Positions 1 through 5,967 of a stretch of 8,543 bases of DNA are shown piece by piece (position 1 is the stretch's first letter; each line of letters begins with the position of its first letter). Under the pieces are notes generated by a model. That model searched no databases. It had not been told where the DNA came from and saw nothing but the letters and a program-made list of their open reading frames with translations. The DNA comes from Chlorobiales bacterium (lineage in GTDB: Bacteria > Bacteroidota > Chlorobiia > Chlorobiales > Chlorobiaceae). Both the position numbers and the translations under genes were made by a program. The stretch is from NCBI GenBank assembly GCA_022360415.1, contig JAKSDB010000297.1, forward strand, positions 1 to 8,543. The letters are read 5' to 3'.

Positions 1-609
1 ACAGCTCTCATGCATCTTGCCACCTTCACGCCTTCTGATGAACCCAACCTCCTCTACACGCTTAACGAGCAGGCGAAAACATACAGCGTGATCGACATGA
101 GCCGGCTGATCGAGGACCTCGAGGCAATTGAGACTGAAGAAAAGGAGCGGGAGTACACGGTCGAAAAACTCGGCACGGAAACCCTGCTCGGTTACAAATG
201 CACGCATGTCCGTATTACAGACGATCATGGTGAAACCGAGATGTGGCTGACGAAAGACCTGATCAGCGCCGCTGATTTTGCCCGTTTGCAGCCGGGCGGG
301 AAAAAAGGAAAAGCTTCATTCGACATGCGCCTGAAAAAAGCGGGACTTGAAGGGTTTCCTCTTAAAACCTGGGACAGGGAATCCAATACAACCTTCGAGT
401 TTGTCGAAATCGAGCGCAAAAAACTCGATAAATCCTATTTCAGTGTCCCCGCAGGCTACACGAAAAAAGAATCCGCCTTGCAGACGATGATGCCGCAGAT
501 CTCCGACGAGAATATGCAGCAGTTCGAAAAGATGAAGGAAATGATGAACAATGAAAACATGAAAGAGGTGGAAGAGATGATGAAAAACATGCAGGTGCCC
601 GGGCAGTAG
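1..609 (+). CDS. DUF4412-type protein, 3' part (5' end outside window)
   Basis: The reading frame is open to the left edge, so this is the C-terminal part of a gene, about 202 residues visible. The visible part resembles DUF4412 proteins. These are usually exported proteins of unknown function that report on a bound or modified state through a beta-rich domain. Seen here: a segment reading LLGYKCTHVRITDDHGETEMWLTK, the typical 'G-xx-C-x-H/K... W-x-T' block of that family, then a charged stretch and a FxxVPAGY block. The tail is unusual: about ten methionines in the last 40 residues, spaced in MM/KEMM/EEMM clusters within an acidic, probably helical stretch. The ATG nine bases into the window could be an internal methionine; no ribosome binding site can be judged. 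The gene ends 27 bases before a strong terminator, so it is the last gene of its transcript. Family assignment is moderately sure; the function is unknown. Confidence 0.7.
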   Translation, partial: TALMHLATFTPSDEPNLLYTLNEQAKTYSVIDMSRLIEDLEAIETEEKEREYTVEKLGTETLLGYKCTHVRITDDHGETEMWLTKDLISAADFARLQPGGKKGKASFDMRLKKAGLEGFPLKTWDRESNTTFEFVEIERKKLDKSYFSVPAGYTKKESALQTMMPQISDENMQQFEKMKEMMNNENMKEVEEMMKNMQVPGQ

Positions 610-635
610 TCCTGGTAGAGTCCTGGCTGCAACAG

Positions 636-673
636 AAAAAAAGCCGTCTACCTCTGAACAGACGGCTTTTTTT
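636..673. terminator. Bidirectional intrinsic terminator
   Basis: Seven A, GCCGTCT, a 10-base loop (650-659), AGACGGC and seven T form a perfect 14-bp dyad (636-649 with 660-673). The GC stem followed by a T run works in both directions. It sits between the stops of two convergent genes (607-609 and 684-686), where a shared terminator is expected. Confidence 0.93.
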
Positions 674-683
674 ATCGTATTGC

Positions 684-1364
684 TTATTGTGTTGTCAATT
701 CCCCCTCTTCACTCAAACCGACAATATCCCTGTAGGCAACACAAATCGTACAAACGCTCAAGGGCATCGTCACCAGCAACCCAATACCCAAGGCCAATAG
801 ACCAAGCAGGTTGACCACTACAAGAACAAGAAACAAAACAAACAGGGAAAACCAGTTTTTCGTCACAATTTTCCGGCTGGTTTCCATTGCCTGCCAGAAC
901 TCCATATGGTAATCGACAATCAGCAAGGAAACGAACATGTAACTCACGATAAGGTAAATGCCCGGCAGTATGAGCAGAATCATTCCCAGTGTAATCAGGA
1001 TACTCATGACAAGGCTTGCCAGAAAAAGAGGCAGAAAATAGTTGAAGCCTTTGAAAAAATCACCGAACTGCACCTCTTGACCTTTGAAAAGCATAAAAAC
1101 CACAATAATGAATCCTGCATACAGCGGAGGAACAACGGCTGTTGTGGCAAGAGACCCTATGAAATTAATCTTGGAGAACAATGCCGTCACCACGGCAATA
1201 ATCACGGTAAAAACAATAAATTCACCGGCGCGTGACTTGAAGATTTCCCAGCCCTCTTTAAGGTATTTCGACGGGTCCACCTCATAACCTTCGTTTATGA
1301 GTTTGTCAAACGTCTTCGGATCAACTTTACGCCCGAAGTCGAAAGGCTGTGCTCCCTGTTTCAT
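684..1364 (-). CDS. Multi-pass integral membrane protein (DUF975/GPDPase-membrane-domain-like)
   Basis: A 226-residue inner-membrane protein of unknown function. About 45 soluble residues, including a DPSKYLKEGWEIFK segment, precede about five or six hydrophobic segments at roughly 48-64, 68-93, 108-130, 131-152, 171-190 and 190-212. The LPGIYL motif (133-138) followed by SYMFVSLLIVDY, then an amphipathic stretch with a conserved-looking W and the SRKIVTKNW segment, recalls the DUF975 / glycerophosphodiester phosphodiesterase membrane-domain group. No catalytic domain is attached, so no enzymatic role should be assumed. The start is well supported: GGGAGG (1370-1375, read on the minus strand) lies 5 bases before the ATG. 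It is convergent with the DUF4412 gene and shares its terminator. The start is divergent from the rhodanese gene, with the repeat element at 1407-1529 just upstream. Whether its promoter lies inside that element or in the 42 bases between cannot be told. Confidence 0.85.
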   Translation of the reverse strand: MKQGAQPFDFGRKVDPKTFDKLINEGYEVDPSKYLKEGWEIFKSRAGEFIVFTVIIAVVTALFSKINFIGSLATTAVVPPLYAGFIIVVFMLFKGQEVQFGDFFKGFNYFLPLFLASLVMSILITLGMILLILPGIYLIVSYMFVSLLIVDYHMEFWQAMETSRKIVTKNWFSLFVLFLVLVVVNLLGLLALGIGLLVTMPLSVCTICVAYRDIVGLSEEGELTTQ

Positions 1365-1668
1365 AAAAACCTCCCGTAAATTTTTACTGGTCGATATATT
1401 TTTTTAGGGCACCTCTACTCTCTTGTCATGAGCGGCTCAAGTGCAAGGCGAACTGAGCCAGAGAAACCCTCCTATCCGCTCAACGAAGTAATTGAATCGC
1501 AGATCGCGGAATAAATAAAGAGAGGTGCCTTTTATCATACTTCACACAGTAAAGATACACAGGTTTTTTTGTATCCGATGCAGCAGGCCGGCAAATCCGA
1601 AGGCACTTTCCCCTGCACCGTTTTGTTTTTATAAGAAAATCGGAGACGTCACAATAGCGGAGAACATC
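1365..1668. other. Divergent intergenic region (304 bases)
   Basis: This region separates the membrane-protein gene (minus) from the rhodanese gene (plus). It holds the element at 1407-1529, described separately. The remaining 139 bases before the rhodanese start contain a T run (1564-1570) and a TATAAG hexamer at 1630-1635. That hexamer would fit a -10 box about 34 bases before the rhodanese start. The matching -35 position (1607-1612, TTTCCC) is poor, so no promoter is called. No coding potential or RNA gene was recognised. Confidence 0.6.
1407..1529. mobile_element. Possible MITE-like non-autonomous element with terminal inverted repeats
   Basis: A 123-base stretch without a plausible gene begins GGGCACCTCT and ends AGAGGTGCC. 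The terminal 9 bases (1408-1416 and 1521-1529) are perfect inverted repeats. Both sides carry TTTTA (1402-1406 and 1530-1534), which could be a 5-base target duplication, although the left copy lies in a T run and may be chance. Inside is a hairpin: GGCTCA (1434-1439) pairs with TGAGCC (1454-1459), extendable by two pairs past a bulged A. No transposase is present, so if mobile it depends on an enzyme encoded elsewhere. The family cannot be named from this sequence. It could also be a non-mobile regulatory hairpin region. Confidence 0.42.
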
Positions 1669-2142
1669 ATGTCAGGCAATTTTTTGACCAAGTCCGGCGC
1701 ACTCGATGCTACAGAAAGCATGATCGAAAAAAACTATCCCGTTCCTCTTGTTTCAGCCAAGGAGCTTTCGACAATGCTTCAAAAGGAAGAAAGTACGGCA
1801 CTCTTTGATACCCGTACACAGGAAGAGTATGAAAAAAGCCATATCTCCGGAGCGGTGCTTGTGCCGCCCCAAACCCCGACCGATGATTTCATCAGGGAGC
1901 ATGGAGAAATGATCCGGGGAAAAACAGCCGTCTTTTATTGTTCCGTGGGTCAGAGAAGTTCCGATTTTCTTCACCGGGCTTATAAAGCATGCAAAGCAGC
2001 AGGCGCAAAGGAATGCCACAACCTTCGCGGCGGGATTTTCCGTTGGTACAACGAGGGCTATCGGGTAGTCAACGGAAATGGGGAAACCGACGACATCCAC
2101 GGCTATAACCCGCTCTGGGGCATGATGATTAAGAAGAGATAG
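1669..2142 (+). CDS. Single-domain rhodanese-like sulfurtransferase
   Basis: A 157-residue protein with one rhodanese domain, probably cytoplasmic, as no signal peptide is visible. Rhodaneses carry a persulfide on the active-site cysteine and pass sulfur to an acceptor such as cyanide or a thiol; the physiological acceptor here is unknown. Seen: the CH2A-like segment ALFDTRTQEEYEKSHISGAVLVP (about 44-66), the active-site loop CSVGQRS with the likely catalytic Cys91 after a hydrophobic strand, and the closing LRGGIFRWYNEGY block (119-131). The loop starts at Cys and ends R-S, as in active family members. The frame is open upstream to 1525, but that earlier start lies inside the terminal repeat of the neighbouring element and adds a low-quality sequence. 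The ATG at 1669 has a GCGGAGAA-type ribosome binding site and gives a normal single-domain length. Its 3' end overlaps the convergent DUF2278 gene by 14 bases. The local genes give no hint of the sulfur acceptor. Confidence 0.9.
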   Translation: MSGNFLTKSGALDATESMIEKNYPVPLVSAKELSTMLQKEESTALFDTRTQEEYEKSHISGAVLVPPQTPTDDFIREHGEMIRGKTAVFYCSVGQRSSDFLHRAYKACKAAGAKECHNLRGGIFRWYNEGYRVVNGNGETDDIHGYNPLWGMMIKKR

Positions 2143-2782
2143 GCTTGCCCCGTTCGTCGGTACGGGTTGCCTGGGTTTTGAACCTGCTCAGAAAAACCCT
2201 CACCGTTCTGTCACGTCTCACACCTGCCACGGCTCCGTCCTGCCAGATACCGTTTTCCCTCGACCATCGGCTCTCCGGAGGATCGCCCTGATTCTGGTGT
2301 ATATTGTGCACGCCTTTGCCCCTCCGGAAAGGCTCTCCGAAAACCTGGAGCTTTATGGACCCTTCAAGCACAAGAAGAAGATCCCCGAAAGCATCGAGAC
2401 CCGTCCCGTATTTCCAGGGAACGCAGGCTGTGCTGTCTTCCGGCAAAGCTCTTTTTCCCGCTTTTCGGCACACATCTGTCACCTGGAGCTCGGGACTCCG
2501 GATGTAATCGAGTGCGCCTGAATCCGGTTCCGACCTGAGATAGTGCCAGCCGTTGTCAAAATCAACGACACCGTGCATATCGCTTCTGCCCAGGTCAATT
2601 GTCCTCCAGTGAAACCCGTCATCCTGGTTCTTGCTGTCAAGATCAACAGCACAGCGATACACCCCTTTGCCGGTTTTTACCTGGATGTTGCAATGATAGT
2701 ATTCCTTCTCGCTACGACCGTCATCACAGTCATAGCGATGAAGCCTTCCAATTAAAACGCCGTAACCGTCAATCAGTGACAT
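2129..2782 (-). CDS. DUF2278 family protein of unknown function
   Basis: A 217-residue protein that I place in DUF2278 (YukJ-like) from its conserved blocks: GYGVLIGRL at the N terminus (6-14), YYHCNIQVKTGKGVYRCAVDLDS (28-50), a GVHNIHQNQGDP block (157-168), NGIWQDGAV (177-185), and an end reading FKTQATRTDERGKP (201-214). The H-x-x-H-x-N-Q-G and W-Q-D-G blocks are rich in potential metal or catalytic ligands, but I know of no established activity for the family. No signal peptide or membrane segment is visible. The start is chosen by family pattern: the ATG at 2780-2782 gives M-S-L-x-x-GYGVL, the usual beginning. An ATG 12 bases and a GTG 24 bases further upstream are possible, and none of the three has a clear ribosome binding site. 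It converges on the rhodanese gene with a 14-base overlap and is divergent from tkt. The family match is fairly sure; the role is unknown. Confidence 0.82.
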   Translation of the reverse strand: MSLIDGYGVLIGRLHRYDCDDGRSEKEYYHCNIQVKTGKGVYRCAVDLDSKNQDDGFHWRTIDLGRSDMHGVVDFDNGWHYLRSEPDSGALDYIRSPELQVTDVCRKAGKRALPEDSTACVPWKYGTGLDAFGDLLLVLEGSIKLQVFGEPFRRGKGVHNIHQNQGDPPESRWSRENGIWQDGAVAGVRRDRTVRVFLSRFKTQATRTDERGKPISS

Positions 2783-2822
2783 GCAAAAAAACATCAATTG
2801 AACCACACTTATGGGTGCCCTT

Positions 2823-2845
2823 ATTTTAAACGTCTCGCTTAAAAT
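2823..2845. promoter_or_regulatory. AT-rich palindrome, possible operator upstream of DUF2278 gene
   Basis: ATTTTAAACG, a 3-base centre TCT, then CGCTTAAAAT: 9 of 10 positions pair. It lies 41 bases before the DUF2278 start and about 255 bases before the tkt start. The size and symmetry suit a dimeric regulator site. It lacks a following T run, so a terminator is unlikely. AT-rich palindromes also arise by chance, hence the low confidence. Confidence 0.25.
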
Positions 2846-3088
2846 TTACCTATCCCGGCGTTTCCAGACAACCAACAGGACAACTGTTTTTACAGATGAT
2901 CCTTGCAAATAAAAATAGCTTTTTAATGCATCCCTGTTCTGGATTAAATCTCTCTATATGCTACATTATGTGAGTCGGGACTGAATGTTCGCGGCCAGTC
3001 CAGCCTGTTAGTATCAACCAAACGTCAATACCGGGGAAAAGCACGGCATCAGTAATCTTTGCGTCCCCCGACGACAACAATCTCTCTA

Positions 3089-3094
3089 AAGGAG
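3089..3094 (+). promoter_or_regulatory. Ribosome binding site of tkt (decides the start)
   Basis: AAGGAG stands 6 bases before the ATG at 3101. It argues for that start over an in-frame TTG at 3059, which has no such site and would add 14 residues not typical of transketolase. Confidence 0.85.
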
Positions 3095-3100
3095 CGATTC

Positions 3101-5107
3101 ATGCATACAGACCCAATCGACCAGTTGGCGATCAATACCATACGGCTCCTTGCAGTCGACATGGTGGAAAAAGCACAGTCAGGTCATCCGGGCATGCCCA
3201 TGGGTGCCGCGCCAATGGCTTATGTGCTCTGGACAAAAATCATGAAACACAACCCGGACAATCCCGAATGGATCAACCGTGACCGTTTTGTGCTTTCCGC
3301 CGGTCACGGTTCGGCATTGCTCTACAGCCTGCTCCACCTTACCGGTTACGACCTCTCGATGGATGACCTCCAACAGTTTCGCCAATGGGGAAGCAAAACT
3401 CCGGGACACCCTGAATACGGTCATACCCCCGGTGTGGAAACAACCACCGGTCCTCTCGGACAGGGATTGTCCAACGCCGTCGGTATGGCAATCGCCGAGC
3501 GATACTGTGCGGAGCGCCTGAACAGACCGGGCATGGAATTGATCGATTACAACACCTACGTCATATGCGGTGACGGCGACCTGATGGAGGGAATCACATC
3601 GGAAGCTGCCTCGATCGCAGGACACCTCAAGCTTGACAAGCTGATCTGCCTGTATGATCACAACAGAATATCCATTGAAGGATCGACCGACCTTGCCTTT
3701 ACGGAAAGTGTGCACCAGAGGTTCGAGGCATATGGATGGCATGTGGAGAATATCGACGGAAACGATACGGAAGCCGTGGAAAATGCCCTGCTCAACGCCC
3801 AAAAGGCTTCAGACAAACCGTCAATGATTATTGCCAGAACAAACATCGGGTTCGGTAGTCCCGGCAAACAGGACAGCGCCGCTTCGCACGGTGCGCCTCT
3901 GGGCGCCGAAGAGGCGGACATGGTAAGGAAAAATTTCGGTTTCCCCGAAGGAAGTTCTTTTCATGTGCCGGAACCGGTAACCGCTCACCTGAGCAATGTC
4001 CGGGAAAAAGGCAGTGCTGCGGAGAAGTCCTGGGACGAACTGTACAAAACATACTGTGACAAATATCCCGACCTTGCTGACGATATGGATACCATGCTGC
4101 GGAACAAACTGCCTCAGGGCTGGGAAAAACTGCTGCCCGAGTTCAGCCCTGAAGAGAAACTGGCAACCCGCAAAGCATCGTCCAGGGTTCTGCATGCGGT
4201 AGTGGGCAAACTCCCGTTTCTCGTCGGTGGCTCGGCAGACCTTGCGCCATCGACCGGAACAGAAGTAAAACATGCGACCGATTTCGCCTCAGGGAATTAT
4301 GGGGGAGCAAATTTCCGTTTCGGTGTCAGGGAACATGCTATGGGTGCCATTATCAACGGCATGGCTCTTTCGAAAATGCTCATTCCTTATGGAGCGACAT
4401 TCCTGGTTTTCGCCGATTACATGAAACCTGCTTTACGCCTCGCCGCACTCATGCAGGTCCCTTCCCTTTTTATTTTCACTCATGACAGTATTGCTGTCGG
4501 GGAAGACGGTCCGACACATCAGCCGATAGAACAACTTGTCATGCTGCGTTCGATACCAGGCCTTACAGTGCTCAGGCCGGCTGACGCACAGGAAACAAAA
4601 GCCGCGTGGCAGATCGCCCTGGCACAGAAAAAACCCACAGCTCTTGTTTTTTCGCGTCAAACGCTCCCTGTTCTCGACCCCAGCGCTTACCCTGCCGCTG
4701 AAGGCACGCCGAAAGGCGGCTATGTCCTTTCGGAATGGAGCACTCCTTCAACAGGGGGGCACCGCCCGGTTATCCTGATCGCAACCGGTTCGGAAGTCCA
4801 TCTTGCCCTTGAAGCCCAGCGTATTCTTCAGGAAGAAGGCATGCCCACCCGCGTTGTTTCCATGCCTTCAAGGGAATTGTTTGAAGAGCAGCCGGATGAT
4901 TACCGCAATGAAATTCTGCCGCCATCCATTCGCAGGAGGATCGTCATCGAGGCGGCGTCATCTTTCGGATGGGACAAGTATGCTACAGATGAAGGGATCA
5001 TTCTCGGGATCGACCGTTTCGGCGCTTCCGCACCGGGCAACCGCGTCCTTGAAGAATACGGCTTCAGTGCAGAAAATGTAGCACAGGCGGCAAAAAACCT
5101 GCAATAG
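3101..5107 (+). CDS. tkt: Transketolase
   Basis: Full-length transketolase of 668 residues, a cytoplasmic thiamine-diphosphate enzyme. It moves two-carbon ketol units between sugar phosphates in the non-oxidative pentose phosphate pathway (and the Calvin cycle where present). Domain 1 shows GHPGMPMG (28-35), AGHGSALLY (67-75), TTGPLGQGLSNAVGMA (115-130) and the cofactor/Mg motif GDGDLMEG (157-164), with its closing Asn188 in DHNRIS. Domain 2 shows GGSADLAPS (376-384), the REHAMG block with the catalytic Glu411, and HDSIAVGEDGPTHQP (461-475) with substrate-binding histidines. Domain 3 has IATGSEV (560-566) and ends with DRFGASAPG (638-646). All the active-site histidines I can place (29, 69, 104, 263, 461, 473) are present, so it should be active. 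The pgl gene follows after 26 bases on the same strand, suggesting a shared transcript. Identification is essentially certain. Confidence 0.98.
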   Translation: MHTDPIDQLAINTIRLLAVDMVEKAQSGHPGMPMGAAPMAYVLWTKIMKHNPDNPEWINRDRFVLSAGHGSALLYSLLHLTGYDLSMDDLQQFRQWGSKTPGHPEYGHTPGVETTTGPLGQGLSNAVGMAIAERYCAERLNRPGMELIDYNTYVICGDGDLMEGITSEAASIAGHLKLDKLICLYDHNRISIEGSTDLAFTESVHQRFEAYGWHVENIDGNDTEAVENALLNAQKASDKPSMIIARTNIGFGSPGKQDSAASHGAPLGAEEADMVRKNFGFPEGSSFHVPEPVTAHLSNVREKGSAAEKSWDELYKTYCDKYPDLADDMDTMLRNKLPQGWEKLLPEFSPEEKLATRKASSRVLHAVVGKLPFLVGGSADLAPSTGTEVKHATDFASGNYGGANFRFGVREHAMGAIINGMALSKMLIPYGATFLVFADYMKPALRLAALMQVPSLFIFTHDSIAVGEDGPTHQPIEQLVMLRSIPGLTVLRPADAQETKAAWQIALAQKKPTALVFSRQTLPVLDPSAYPAAEGTPKGGYVLSEWSTPSTGGHRPVILIATGSEVHLALEAQRILQEEGMPTRVVSMPSRELFEEQPDDYRNEILPPSIRRRIVIEAASSFGWDKYATDEGIILGIDRFGASAPGNRVLEEYGFSAENVAQAAKNLQ

Positions 5108-5133
5108 GCTTTTTTCCCGCATGCGAACCATTT

Positions 5134-5928
5134 ATGCTGAAAACCGGAAGTGAAGAAGAGATTGTCCTGGAAGCAGCCGCCTGCATAACAAGCAGCGTTT
5201 TCAGGGCTGTTGAGCGTCGCGGATTCTGTACCCTTGTTCTCTCGGGGGGTAATTCCCCCCGCAAACTCTATCGTTTGCTTGCTGAAGGGGTACCTGCATC
5301 TGCCCTGCAGGCCAGGGAAATACAGTTCCCGACAGATGCCGTAATAATGTCACAGGGCATGCCCCGTGCTGCGCTTCCCTGGCAATCGATCATGCTTTTC
5401 TGGGGAGATGAACGGTGCGTGCCGGCAGGCCATGCCGACAGTAACCACCGCATGGCGCGGGAAACGCTGATTGCAGCAGCAGACATCCCGGAAAAAAACA
5501 TATTTCCAATGCCGCACGTCACCGGCAACTACAATGTTGCCGCCGAGTTCTATGAAAAAGAGCTGAAACGTTTTTTCGAGCGACAGAAACAAAGTGCCAA
5601 CCACTCTTTTCCGGTTTTCGACATTATTATTCTCGGTATGGGGGGCGACGGCCACACTGCTTCATTGTTTCCGGAAGACAGAGCTGCTCTGGAAGAAACA
5701 GACAGATGGGTTCTGCCGGTTCACGCGCCTCACGGTTCTCCGCCCGGCTACCGGCTCAGCCTTACACTTCCGGTCATCAACAGCGCCCGCTCTGTGCTGT
5801 TCTTCGTAACGGGAGAAAAAAAGGAAAAGATGGTTCGCGACATAACGTCCGGACACCGGCCCGACCTTCCCGCAGCTCTGGTGAAGCCGAAACACGGAGA
5901 ACTTGTCTGGTTTTACGGGAAAGAATGA
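5134..5928 (+). CDS. pgl: 6-phosphogluconolactonase
   Basis: A 264-residue SugarP_isomerase-fold lactonase of the DevB/Pgl type. It hydrolyses 6-phosphoglucono-delta-lactone, the zwf product, to 6-phosphogluconate, the gnd substrate. Motifs in order: LSGGNSPRKLY (36-46), FWGDERCVP (89-97) with HADSNHRMARETL (100-112), ILGMGGDGHTASLFP (166-180) with the catalytic-site His174, YRLSLTLPVIN (206-216), VTGEKKEKM (225-233) and the end PAALVKPKHGELVWFYG (246-262). An insert of about 20 residues (62-83, including FPTDAVIMSQGMP) separates the first two motifs and makes it slightly longer than many homologues. The start is uncertain. The ATG at 5134 has no visible ribosome binding site and leaves a short N terminus. 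A second ATG at 5121, in another frame, reads MRTIYAENRK then stop and could be a remnant of the original start. It lies 26 bases after tkt and its stop faces the zwf stop across 39 bases. Product assignment is very sure. Confidence 0.95.
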   Translation: MLKTGSEEEIVLEAAACITSSVFRAVERRGFCTLVLSGGNSPRKLYRLLAEGVPASALQAREIQFPTDAVIMSQGMPRAALPWQSIMLFWGDERCVPAGHADSNHRMARETLIAAADIPEKNIFPMPHVTGNYNVAAEFYEKELKRFFERQKQSANHSFPVFDIIILGMGGDGHTASLFPEDRAALEETDRWVLPVHAPHGSPPGYRLSLTLPVINSARSVLFFVTGEKKEKMVRDITSGHRPDLPAALVKPKHGELVWFYGKE

Positions 5929-5967
5929 CTTTTGGGGAGCAGCCTGTCACTCGTTTATCGTCACTTG

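Larger units (their letters stand above)
2783..3100. other. Divergent intergenic region upstream of tkt (318 bases)
   Basis: The region is AT-rich in its left two thirds. It contains the 23-base imperfect palindrome at 2823-2845 (separate entry) and a weak hairpin, GGACTG (2978-2983) with CAGTCC (2996-3001), which would fall in a tkt leader. GTCGGG (2974-2979) could alternatively pair with CCCGAC (3067-3072), so a folded leader is conceivable but unproven. No promoter matches well enough to call; the AT-rich stretch around 2903-2970 is the likeliest place for the tkt promoter. No gene, RNA gene or thiamine-type riboswitch was recognised. Confidence 0.55.

Noticed and set aside
1434..1459. Intrinsic terminator at the GGCTCA/TGAGCC hairpin
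   Set aside because: No T run follows on either strand, and no transcript is expected to end there; it is better viewed as part of the repeat element.
1525..1668. N-terminal extension of the rhodanese (48 extra codons, with Cys residues)
   Set aside because: The upstream start lies in the terminal repeat of the element at 1407-1529 and the extension has no domain or targeting character. The ATG at 1669 has a better ribosome binding site and gives a normal domain start.
2813..2828. GGGTGCCCTTATTTTA as a second copy of the element end at 1521-1536
   Set aside because: Only GGTGCC and a vague T-rich flank are shared; the AGA before it is missing and there is no partner repeat.
2960..3088. Thiamine-type riboswitch in the tkt leader
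   Set aside because: The conserved CUGAGA and other core blocks are not present; only weak 6-bp pairings are seen, and tkt is not a usual target.
3059..3100. Transketolase start at TTG 3059
   Set aside because: A strong AAGGAG site precedes the ATG at 3101, and family members start near the MHTDPIDQLA-like segment.
3179..3802. 207-codon open frame antisense to tkt
   Set aside because: It is a shadow of the transketolase frame with no family resemblance and no initiation signals.
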